A model generated the notes under the pieces. The model made no database searches, had not been told where the DNA came from, and saw only the letters and a list, made by a program, of their open reading frames with translations. The translations under genes were made by a program, and so were the position numbers. Shown one piece after another: positions 1 to 4,827 of a stretch of 6,785 nt of DNA. The stretch's first letter is position 1; the number at the start of each line of letters is the position of its first letter. This DNA is from Acidimicrobiales bacterium (lineage in GTDB: Bacteria > Actinomycetota > Acidimicrobiia > Acidimicrobiales > Palsa-688), in assembly GCA_019241495.1 (NCBI GenBank), contig JAFAWZ010000260.1:1-6785 (forward strand), given 5' to 3'.

Positions 1-37
1 CGAGGAGCTGCGGGCCCGGCTGGCGGCTATCGGATAG
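1..37 (+). CDS. Possible 3' end of a rightward gene (partial)
   Basis: The frame beginning at base 2 reads EELRARLAAIG and ends at a TAG at 35-37. The residues look like an amphipathic C-terminal helix and the codons have the G/C third positions of the neighbours. If real, this gene converges on rpiA and overlaps its last 11 bases. Only eleven codons are visible, so no family can be named, and a chance open frame in GC-rich DNA is quite possible. Confidence 0.3.
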   Translation, partial: EELRARLAAIG

Positions 38-710
38 GCCCTGGTGGATCGATACGCCCAGTGACGACTTGGCTGACAAGCCCCGGTTGGAACAGGCCGT
101 GAGCCACGACGCCGGGGGTGGCGTCCAGGTAGGCCGAGAGGGCCGTCGGGTCGTCGAAGGGGTCGTACCAGTCCGCGATGACACCGCCGTCGGGGCTCGC
201 CGGGGTGTCGGGCCGAACCTTGGCCCCGCCCAGGGCTCGCAGCGTCGAGCGCAGCCCGAACGAGAGCAGCTCGAGGGGGACGGGCGGTTCCAGGACCGGG
301 ACCAGCTTGTCCGAGGAGACGATCACCACGAAGCAGTCCGCCGACGCGGCCACGATCTTCTCCCGGGTATGAGCGCCACCTCCGCCTTTGATCAGCCACC
401 TTTCGGGGGTCACCTGGTCCGCTCCGTCGATGGCCATGTCGAAGCGGTCGATGTGGCTGAACGGCTCCACCCGCAGGCCGAGAGACGTAGCCATGGTCTC
501 GGTGCGGGGGGAGGTGGCGACGCAGCGGATGTCGAGGTCGCGGGCGGCCAGGGCGGTCAGTAGGTAGGTGACCGTGCTGCCGGTCCCGAGGCCCACGGTC
601 ATCCCGTTGCCCACCAACCCGGCGGCCGCTTCGGCGGCCGATCTCTTTTCCTGCTCGGCGCGGACCGTCAGGTCAGGCCAGCTTCGTGTGGGGCACCGAT
701 CGCACCTCAC
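27..710 (-). CDS. rpiA: Ribose-5-phosphate isomerase A
   Basis: This cytoplasmic enzyme interconverts ribose 5-phosphate and ribulose 5-phosphate in the non-oxidative pentose phosphate pathway. The phosphate-binding GTGSTV, the IDGADQV acid pair and KGGGGAHTREKI are all present. Counted from a CTG at 671, the expected catalytic residues fall at D82, D85, K95 and E104, one residue from the E. coli RpiA numbering (D81, D84, K94, E103), so the family core begins close to base 671. The start is uncertain. GTG at 710 (used here, 227 aa) overlaps the upstream VOC gene by 38 bases. CTG at 671 (214 aa) would begin one base after the VOC stop codon. An ATG at 785 would add a long non-homologous proline/arginine-rich leader and is unlikely. 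No clear ribosome binding site supports either start, so coupling to VOC translation is likely. The C-terminus (PGVVAHGLF) is complete and ends in TAG. The family call is firm. Confidence 0.95.
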   Translation of the reverse strand: MRCDRCPTRSWPDLTVRAEQEKRSAAEAAAGLVGNGMTVGLGTGSTVTYLLTALAARDLDIRCVATSPRTETMATSLGLRVEPFSHIDRFDMAIDGADQVTPERWLIKGGGGAHTREKIVAASADCFVVIVSSDKLVPVLEPPVPLELLSFGLRSTLRALGGAKVRPDTPASPDGGVIADWYDPFDDPTALSAYLDATPGVVAHGLFQPGLVSQVVTGRIDPPGPIR

Positions 711-1227
711 CGGTCGCTTGGATCTCGGTGACCGCTGGGACGGGGTCAGGGTCGGAAAAAAGGACACCGTCTCCGTAGTCGGCATCCCGACCCGTTGCGT
801 CGGTGACCCACCACGAGGCCTCGAGGGCGATGCCGTTGGGGTCGGTGAAGTACACCGACCGAATGAAGCCGTGGTCCACCACGTCGGTGATCTCGCAGCC
901 AGCCGCCTTGAGCCGGGCCCGCAGGCGGAGCAGGGCCTCCTCGTCGGGAAGGTTGAACGAGACGTGGTCGAACTGCACGGCTCGCTCGTCGGGTATCCCC
1001 GCCGGTTTGGCGAACGGCTTCAACGCCACGTCCCGGTACTCGAAGAACGCGATCGTGTTCTCCGGGCCGATCTCGAAGAAGTAGTGGCGGAACGACCGGT
1101 TGCCCAGGTGGGCGACCAGTCGGGCCCCGAGAACGCCGTGGTAGAAGCGGACGGTAGCGTCCATGTCGGTCGTCACCAGGGCCAGGTGGTTGATTCCCCT
1201 CCAACGGGGTAGTTCACCCTCGGACAT
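673..1227 (-). CDS. VOC (glyoxalase/dioxygenase superfamily) protein
   Basis: A 184-residue protein with two vicinal-oxygen-chelate modules in one chain. The first runs from about residue 10 (INHLALVTTDMDATVRFY) to the strand ending FFEYR. The second runs from FDHVSFNL to DPNGIALEASWW. Candidate metal ligands are H14, E63, H88 and E136, in the positions expected for the superfamily, so it is probably a metal-dependent enzyme. Superfamily reactions include glyoxalase I, extradiol ring cleavage, epimerisation and thiol transfer to fosfomycin. Nothing visible selects one of these, and the substrate is unknown. About 40 residues after the second module are acidic, proline-rich and probably flexible. 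The ATG at 1227 has purine-rich AGGATAGGA just upstream. It is the first gene of a leftward pair with rpiA and diverges from the peroxiredoxin gene across 43 bases. Confidence 0.85.
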   Translation of the reverse strand: MSEGELPRWRGINHLALVTTDMDATVRFYHGVLGARLVAHLGNRSFRHYFFEIGPENTIAFFEYRDVALKPFAKPAGIPDERAVQFDHVSFNLPDEEALLRLRARLKAAGCEITDVVDHGFIRSVYFTDPNGIALEASWWVTDATGRDADYGDGVLFSDPDPVPAVTEIQATGEVRSVPHTKLA

Positions 1228-1270
1228 GGTCCTATCCTATGACGGCTACTCGAAGAACTCAGGAGGATGG
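1228..1270. promoter_or_regulatory. Divergent promoter region between VOC gene and peroxiredoxin
   Basis: This 43-base gap must carry or border the start signals of both genes. On the minus strand TAGGAT (1239 to 1234) resembles a -10 hexamer and sits six bases before the VOC ATG, a spacing that would allow a leaderless transcript. On the plus strand TATCCT (1233-1238) is a weaker -10-like match. No convincing -35 was seen for either. The assignment rests on position and short motifs only. Confidence 0.3.
1261..1266 (+). promoter_or_regulatory. Strong ribosome binding site of the peroxiredoxin gene
   Basis: A consensus AGGAGG ends four bases before the ATG at 1271. It fixes the start of the peroxiredoxin at 1271 against the longer in-frame opening at 1163, and is the best Shine-Dalgarno sequence in the window. 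A second ATG at 1267 is in another frame and too close to the site to be used. Confidence 0.8.
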
Positions 1271-1753
1271 ATGACTATTGAAGTTGGAGACCAGATCCCA
1301 GACGTCAAGGTTCAGGTCCCTGGCCCGAACGGTCCGGACGCGGCCCAGACCGGAGATCTCCTCGGGAAGGGAACCGTGGTGCTGTTCGGCCTCCCCGGTG
1401 CTTTCACCCCGACCTGCAGTGACTATCACCTGCCAGGGTTCGTGGTGCGGGCCGAGGACCTGAAGGGCAAGGGCGTCGACAAGATCTACTGCGTGTCGGT
1501 CAACGACGCGTTCGTGATGGCGGCGTGGGGCAAGGCCAACGAGGTCGAGGACAAGGTGGACCTGATCGCCGACGGTTCGGCGGTGCTCACCAAGGCGCTC
1601 GGGCTCGATGTCGATCTCACCGGCGGTGGCCTGGGCGTCCGCTCAAAGCGCTACGCCATGATCATCAAGGATGGGACGGTCACCCACCTGGCGGTGGAGG
1701 AAACCCTCGGCCTCGACGTCAGCAGCGCCGACGCGGTGCTCGCCGCTCTCTGA
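1271..1753 (+). CDS. Type II (Prx5-like) peroxiredoxin
   Basis: A 160-residue thiol peroxidase that reduces hydrogen peroxide and organic hydroperoxides in the cytoplasm. The active-site loop PGAFTPTCS holds P42, T46 and the peroxidatic C49. The conserved arginine is R127 in RSKRYAM. The sequence continues DYHLPGF, typical of the Prx5/type II group and unlike the AhpE group. A second cysteine, C74 in YCVSVND, is where plant type II peroxiredoxins also carry one. In that group the reductant is often a glutaredoxin or another low-molecular-weight thiol system; here that might be mycothiol/mycoredoxin, which is inference. The length is normal for the family and there is no signal peptide. The start at 1271 is set by the AGGAGG four bases upstream. 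The gene stands alone, divergent from the VOC gene and convergent with the thioesterase. Confidence 0.93.
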   Translation: MTIEVGDQIPDVKVQVPGPNGPDAAQTGDLLGKGTVVLFGLPGAFTPTCSDYHLPGFVVRAEDLKGKGVDKIYCVSVNDAFVMAAWGKANEVEDKVDLIADGSAVLTKALGLDVDLTGGGLGVRSKRYAMIIKDGTVTHLAVEETLGLDVSSADAVLAAL

Positions 1754-1768
1754 GCGGGCTGGTCCTCT

Positions 1769-1782
1769 GGGGCTTCAGTCCC
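1769..1782. terminator. Small hairpin between convergent genes
   Basis: GGGGC, a TTCA loop and GTCCC can form a five-pair stem including one G-U pair. It starts in the 21-base gap between the peroxiredoxin stop and the thioesterase stop and runs a few bases into the thioesterase 3' end. No T-tract follows on either strand, so it is a weak candidate for a shared terminator, favoured mainly by its position. Confidence 0.2.
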
Positions 1783-2185
1783 TGGGGGTGAGTAGATAGG
1801 TCGACGAGGCCTTGGCGATCAGGCGGCCGGAAGTGTCGGTGACCTCGGCTTCGACGAAGGTGACCCGCTTCCCGCCGCCGATCACCCGGGCCGTGCAGGT
1901 GAGGGTCTCGCCGACGGTCGCCCCCCTGAGGAAGCTGATCTTCATCTCGGTGTTGGCCGTGTAGGCCTTTCGGCCTTGTAGGTTGGTCACCGTCGCGGTG
2001 GCCATGGACGAGTCGGCGAAGGCGGCCAGGAACCCGCCTTGCACCACTCCCATGGGATTGGCCATGGGCTCGCCCGGAGTCATGCGCCATACGGTGACGC
2101 CGGGGACGGATTTGTCCATGCAGACCATCCCGAGGGTCAGATCGGAGCTCGGCGGGACGCGGGGCCGCCCGTCGGGTGGGCTCAC
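1775..2185 (-). CDS. PaaI-type hotdog-fold acyl-CoA thioesterase
   Basis: A 136-residue cytoplasmic protein of the PaaI/4HBT hotdog superfamily, which hydrolyses acyl- or aryl-CoA thioesters. The family motif is seen as NPMGVVQGGFLAAFAD (residues 43-58). By family precedent N43, the G50-G51 turn and the acid D58 form the active site. Gln49 stands where PaaI itself has His, a change found in many relatives. The second half has the usual strands (KISFLRGATVGETLTCTARV, then VTFVEAEV and LIAKASSTYLL). The chosen GTG start overlaps the TGA of the TetR gene as GTGA, the classic coupled arrangement. An ATG at 2221 would extend into the TetR gene with an unconserved leader. The substrate cannot be told from sequence. 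Phenylacetyl-CoA or a fatty acyl-CoA is possible. Confidence 0.87.
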   Translation of the reverse strand: MSPPDGRPRVPPSSDLTLGMVCMDKSVPGVTVWRMTPGEPMANPMGVVQGGFLAAFADSSMATATVTNLQGRKAYTANTEMKISFLRGATVGETLTCTARVIGGGKRVTFVEAEVTDTSGRLIAKASSTYLLTPRD

Positions 2186-2922
2186 GCCCGCCAGGCGGGC
2201 CGGTCCCGCATCCCCGCCCACACCAGATCGGCCAGGTCGGTCGCCAGGCGGACCGCCTCACGGGGATCCAAGGGTCGCGCCCCCGCCGTGTCGATCCATC
2301 GCCGGGCGGTCACCTCGGCCAGCCCGACGATGGCAAAACCCACCAGATCCGGTTCCGAAGCTGTCGCAAAACTACTTCGAGGTGGGAGAAGGCGGCGGCT
2401 CGTCCCATCCCGTGGATGCGAGTGGAGAGGCGAGTCGGTCGACGACGAGTCGCCGCCTTCTCCCTCCCGCGGATTTTGCGACAGCTTCTCCGACACGTTG
2501 ACCGCGGCTGCCATCTCTTCCTCCAACCGGCGGACCGGCCCGGCGAACTCCTCACTGAGGCGGGCTCCACTGCAGAGCATCAGCTGGAATGCGCTGGGCC
2601 GCTTGCAGACGAACTCGAAATAGGCCCGGAAGCCGGCCAGGACCCGGTGGTAGGGGCCGGTCCCGGCCTCCGCAGCCGACGTGACGGCGTGGATCAGGTC
2701 CCGGCCCACCGAGTCGAGCAGCTCCCGGAACAGCTGCTCCTTCGACTGGAAGTGCTGGTAGAGGACCGGCTTGGTGACCCCGGCGGCGATGGCGATGTCA
2801 TCCATCGATGTCTCCCGGTAGCCGCCGGCCGCGAAGCGCTCGAGCGCCACCTCGAGCAGCTGTTGGCGACGGACCGAAGCGGGCAGGCGGGGACGGGTCT
2901 CGGTGGAACTGGCTCGAGTCAC
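2182..2922 (-). CDS. TetR-family transcriptional repressor carrying a 45-residue in-frame insertion
   Basis: A 246-residue one-component regulator. Residues 17-65 are a typical TetR DNA-binding domain, with the helix-turn-helix at about 38-57 (TSMDDIAIAAGVTKPVLYQHF) followed by the usual KEQLF. Residues 70-246 are the helical ligand-binding and dimerisation region. Residues 146-190 are encoded by a palindromic element and look foreign: rich in S, P, R, D and G, with no predicted helix, between helices that read EEEMAAAVNVSE and PDLVGFAIVGLAEV. Without them the protein is 201 residues, the normal TetR length. The GTG start at 2922 is the best available, though its Shine-Dalgarno is poor (AGGA about 12 bases upstream). 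The gene is translationally coupled to the thioesterase, so it probably controls that gene and itself in response to an acyl-CoA or similar ligand (inference). Whether the interrupted protein still folds is unknown. Confidence 0.9.
   Translation of the reverse strand: MTRASSTETRPRLPASVRRQQLLEVALERFAAGGYRETSMDDIAIAAGVTKPVLYQHFQSKEQLFRELLDSVGRDLIHAVTSAAEAGTGPYHRVLAGFRAYFEFVCKRPSAFQLMLCSGARLSEEFAGPVRRLEEEMAAAVNVSEKLSQNPREGEGGDSSSTDSPLHSHPRDGTSRRLLPPRSSFATASEPDLVGFAIVGLAEVTARRWIDTAGARPLDPREAVRLATDLADLVWAGMRDRPAWRA
2354..2358 (+). repeat. Left TCCGA direct repeat (candidate target duplication)
   Basis: TCCGA, identical to 2489-2493. Its last two bases overlap the start of the left inverted arm, so the exact element edge is ambiguous by about two bases. 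A five-base match can arise by chance. Its position at both edges of the palindrome and the exact 45-codon spacing make it more credible. Confidence 0.5.
2489..2493 (+). repeat. Right TCCGA direct repeat (candidate target duplication)
   Basis: This copy lies immediately outside the right inverted arm and matches 2354-2358. On the coding strand both copies read TCGGA and encode Ser-Glu in the same frame, giving S144-E145 before the insert and S189-E190 at its end. Confidence 0.5.
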
Positions 2923-3156
2923 GGAGACAACATCCTGCCAGACGCTTCAGTTTCGCTTCGAAGCTTCCGATACCGGGTAGGAGGAGGTAGGCAGGCGAGG
3001 CAGGAAACAGGGCCCGGTGGTACAGAATTCTTGTGGTGTAAGGCCGACAAACCAATCCCCGGCTCCGGTGGTGTGCCGACCGCCCGAGCCGCTTCGCCCG
3101 GTCCCAGCTCAACGGGTCGCGACCAGCCTCCTCGCGGCCAAGGTGCGTCGCAGGCG
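2923..3156. other. Non-coding stretch upstream of the TetR gene
   Basis: These 234 bases separate the leftward glycosyltransferase gene from the leftward TetR gene, and no frame here has a recognisable product. The part nearest TetR carries nested palindromes (2955-2967) and then a polypurine run rich in AGG on the plus strand (about 2976-3012). The middle, about 3020-3055, is the least GC-rich part and is the likeliest place for the TetR promoter, though I cannot pick a convincing -35/-10 pair. The end nearest the glycosyltransferase holds a possible weak hairpin. Confidence 0.5.
2955..2967. promoter_or_regulatory. Overlapping palindromes, candidate TetR operator
   Basis: GCTTCGAAGC (2955-2964) is a perfect 10-base palindrome, and it overlaps a second perfect palindrome, GAAGCTTC (2960-2967). 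They lie about 33-45 bases upstream of the TetR start codon. TetR-family repressors commonly bind palindromes in their own promoter region, so this is a reasonable autoregulatory site. It is shorter than most characterised operators, so the assignment is tentative. Confidence 0.3.
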
Positions 3157-3169
3157 TCACCGCTTGGCC
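3136..3169 (-). terminator. Possible weak hairpin at the end of the glycosyltransferase gene
   Basis: GGCCAAG (3136-3142) and CTTGGCC (3163-3169) are perfect seven-base inverted repeats, with GTG/CAC able to extend the stem inside. The structure spans the stop codon of the glycosyltransferase gene and has no T-tract after it in the direction of transcription. It might slow or end transcription before the TetR gene, but the evidence is thin. Confidence 0.2.
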
Positions 3170-4254
3170 CCGCCGGCCGGCCGCTGAGCCTCTCCCGGCA
3201 GGGGCCAGCCCGAAGCGTGGATCACCTCGGCTATCCGGGCCGGGAGGGTGGAGATGTCGAGGTGCTGGCGCACGACTTGGTGGTTGTGGTGCAGCAGCTC
3301 CGGGTCCGGGTGTCCCAGCCAGTGGGCCAGGCCGCCGGGCCGGCTCGCATCGAACCACTCGAACCCGAGCGCCCGTAGCTCGGCCGCCACCGGGTAGTCG
3401 CCCACCGCGACGGGGCGCTCGAAGATGGCCGCTTCGACCGGAGGGTTGCCGAACCCCTCCCAGGACGAGGGGAACACGACGGCATCGCATGCCGCGTAGG
3501 CGTGCTCGATCCCGCGCCATCCCTGCATGGGGGCGACCGGCCCGCGCTGGGTTGGCACCGAGGCTCTCGCCAGCATGGAGGCGAGGACCTCTTCGTAGCC
3601 CTCTTCGGCCGGGCCGAGGATCCAGTACATGGCATCGAGGGACTCGGCCAGGGCCACGCCGGCGTCGACCCGTTTGCGGGGGATGGCCCGTGTCGGCTGG
3701 AGCACGACCAGCCGGTCGTCGGCCACCCGCAAGGAGTTGCGTGCGGTGCGCCGGTCGCCGGGCGGGGGGTCGGGGTCGAACGCGTTGCGCACCACGACGG
3801 CGGATATCCCGTGCTGGGCCAGCTCGGTGGCAGACAGCTCGTTGATGGTGACGTGCGCCCATGCCGGGTCGTCTGGGGGAGGGGGAGAGGTCAGGAACTG
3901 CGGTCTCTGCCACGGGAGGTCGTGATGTCGCATGATGGCGGGCCGGCCGCGCAGCGTTTCGGCCACCGCTTCGGCGGCCGGCGGGTTCAACGGCAGCGAG
4001 CAGAGGTTCTCCACCACCACCAAGTCGGCGTCGCCGAGAGCCCGGACCAGGCCATCGCGATCCGGGGCGCCGGCTGGTCGCCCGGTGAGCCACTCCCCGG
4101 CTCCGAGCCCGGGTACGGTCACGTCGACGGGGCCTTCCCCCGCGAGAGTGCGCACCTGGTAGCCCAGCCGGCGCAGGGCGTCCTGCCACTTGGCGGCCTC
4201 GATGGACACACCGTCGGCGCCGCCCAACCGGAACGACAACGAGACCGCTATCAC
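3157..4254 (-). CDS. GT4-family (GT-B fold) glycosyltransferase
   Basis: A 365-residue protein with a two-Rossmann GT-B layout and no signal peptide or membrane span. The N-terminal domain opens with IAVSLSFRLGGADGVSIEA, the acceptor-side glycine-rich loop usual in this group. The nucleotide-sugar domain starts near residue 182 (LVVLQPTRAIPRKR), where the arginine/lysine cluster would contact the diphosphate. It ends with FPSSWEGFGNPPVEA, which contains the E-x7-E motif at E266 and E274. GT4 enzymes are retaining transferases that use a nucleotide-sugar donor. Donor and acceptor here cannot be told. The GTG start at 4254 places the conserved N-terminus at residue 2 and lies seven bases after the DUF5317 stop, with GGTGAG upstream as a possible ribosome site. 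The frame is open further upstream, to 4494, but that part overlaps DUF5317 and is not protein-like. Confidence 0.87.
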   Translation of the reverse strand: MIAVSLSFRLGGADGVSIEAAKWQDALRRLGYQVRTLAGEGPVDVTVPGLGAGEWLTGRPAGAPDRDGLVRALGDADLVVVENLCSLPLNPPAAEAVAETLRGRPAIMRHHDLPWQRPQFLTSPPPPDDPAWAHVTINELSATELAQHGISAVVVRNAFDPDPPPGDRRTARNSLRVADDRLVVLQPTRAIPRKRVDAGVALAESLDAMYWILGPAEEGYEEVLASMLARASVPTQRGPVAPMQGWRGIEHAYAACDAVVFPSSWEGFGNPPVEAAIFERPVAVGDYPVAAELRALGFEWFDASRPGGLAHWLGHPDPELLHHNHQVVRQHLDISTLPARIAEVIHASGWPLPGEAQRPAGGAKR

Positions 4255-4261
4255 AGCTCGC

Positions 4262-4795
4262 TCACCGGGGGGTGGCGACCTGCCTGCGGGGCCGGGCAGG
4301 CGGCCGCAGCCACCCGAACATGGCCACGCCGGCGCCGAGGGAGATGGCCACATCGCCGGGGGAGGAGATCTCCGAAACGACCGGGATATTGATGACATCG
4401 GCCAACCCGGCCAGATGATCTCCAGCCGCCAGGGCGTGATGCGCGGGGCGGCCGCCAGCTCCCGCAGGCAACCCTTTGACCGGCATGCCTCCATCCGTCA
4501 CCACTACTGTCATGTTCGCGAGCAGGCCCACCACGACGAGCACCATTCCCGCCCGCCGGCGTTCGAGCACGGCGGCACCGATCAGCAGCAGATAACCGGC
4601 CACGATCGCGCCCAGCCAGCGTCCGCCTACGGTCTCGCACCCCACGCCGGCGGCCAGCAGCACGAGTGTGGCGACGGGAGGGCGGATGCCGGCCGGCGGG
4701 CGCCTCCCGGTCAGCAGAGCCAGCCCGGCCCCGCCGACGACAGCCATGATCACGAGCACCACCGGGGCAGAACCTACCCGGGCGAGACCGCCCAC
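4262..4795 (-). CDS. DUF5317-type integral membrane protein
   Basis: A protein of up to 177 residues with about five hydrophobic segments: roughly 11-29, 40-58, 62-78, 83-100 and 146-163. After the fourth segment comes TDGGMPVKGL (100-109), then HHALAAGDHLAGLADVINIPV and SSPGDVAISLG, which match my memory of the conserved core of DUF5317, a family of unknown function found mainly in Gram-positive bacteria. There are no catalytic motifs, and the fold suggests a multispanning inner-membrane protein. The start is uncertain. GTG at 4795 is the longest; GTG at 4762 has GTAGGT nine bases upstream and still keeps the first hydrophobic segment. The gene is first of a leftward pair with the glycosyltransferase, seven bases apart, and diverges from ccdA by 32 bases. 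Confidence 0.8.
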   Translation of the reverse strand: MGGLARVGSAPVVLVIMAVVGGAGLALLTGRRPPAGIRPPVATLVLLAAGVGCETVGGRWLGAIVAGYLLLIGAAVLERRRAGMVLVVVGLLANMTVVVTDGGMPVKGLPAGAGGRPAHHALAAGDHLAGLADVINIPVVSEISSPGDVAISLGAGVAMFGWLRPPARPRRQVATPR

Positions 4796-4827
4796 CCCGG
4801 GACCGATGCCATCATTGGGGCCAGGCC

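Larger units (their letters stand above)
2354..2493. mobile_element. Palindromic (MITE-like) element inserted in frame in the TetR gene
   Basis: The outer arms, 2357-2371 and 2474-2488, are perfect 15-base inverted repeats (GAAGCTGTCGCAAAA). The inner arms, 2384-2404 and 2444-2464, pair over 21 bases with one mismatch that would be a G-U pair in RNA. Between outer and inner arms are unpaired stretches of 12 and 9 bases, and the 39-base centre holds a small hairpin, CATCC-CGT-GGATG (2406-2418). TCCGA occurs at both edges (2354-2358 and 2489-2493), consistent with a 5 bp target duplication whose left copy merges with the arm. Copy-to-copy distance is 135 bases, so no frameshift results. It encodes no protein of its own, so any transposase must be supplied elsewhere. 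No second copy was seen in the window and I do not recognise the family. Confidence 0.8.

Noticed and set aside
2357..2488. The large inverted repeat as a transcription terminator
   Set aside because: It lies in the middle of a coding sequence with coding continuing on both sides, has no T-tract, and has flanking direct repeats, which fit an inserted element better.
2182..2922. TetR gene as a pseudogene disrupted by an insertion
   Set aside because: The insertion is an exact multiple of three, has no stop in frame, and both flanking halves keep normal TetR sequence, so the gene is still intact as a reading frame.
2924..2938. Tiny upstream frame (Met-Leu-Ser-Pro) before the TetR GTG
   Set aside because: Four codons whose stop lies beside the TetR start codon. 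It could help coupling, but such short frames are common by chance and it has no further support.
2976..3012. G-quadruplex in the AGG-rich tract
   Set aside because: Most of the G runs are only two bases long with irregular spacing, so a stable quadruplex is unlikely.
2176..3378. A 400-codon open frame on the plus strand
   Set aside because: It runs antisense through the TetR gene, the non-coding gap and the glycosyltransferase end. Its product is low-complexity Arg/Gly/Pro-rich with no motif, as expected from the shadow of GC-rich genes.
2798..4189. A 463-codon open frame on the minus strand
   Set aside because: It is longer than the glycosyltransferase it overlaps, but its product is compositionally biased with no family pattern. 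The overlapping frame has clear GT4 motifs.
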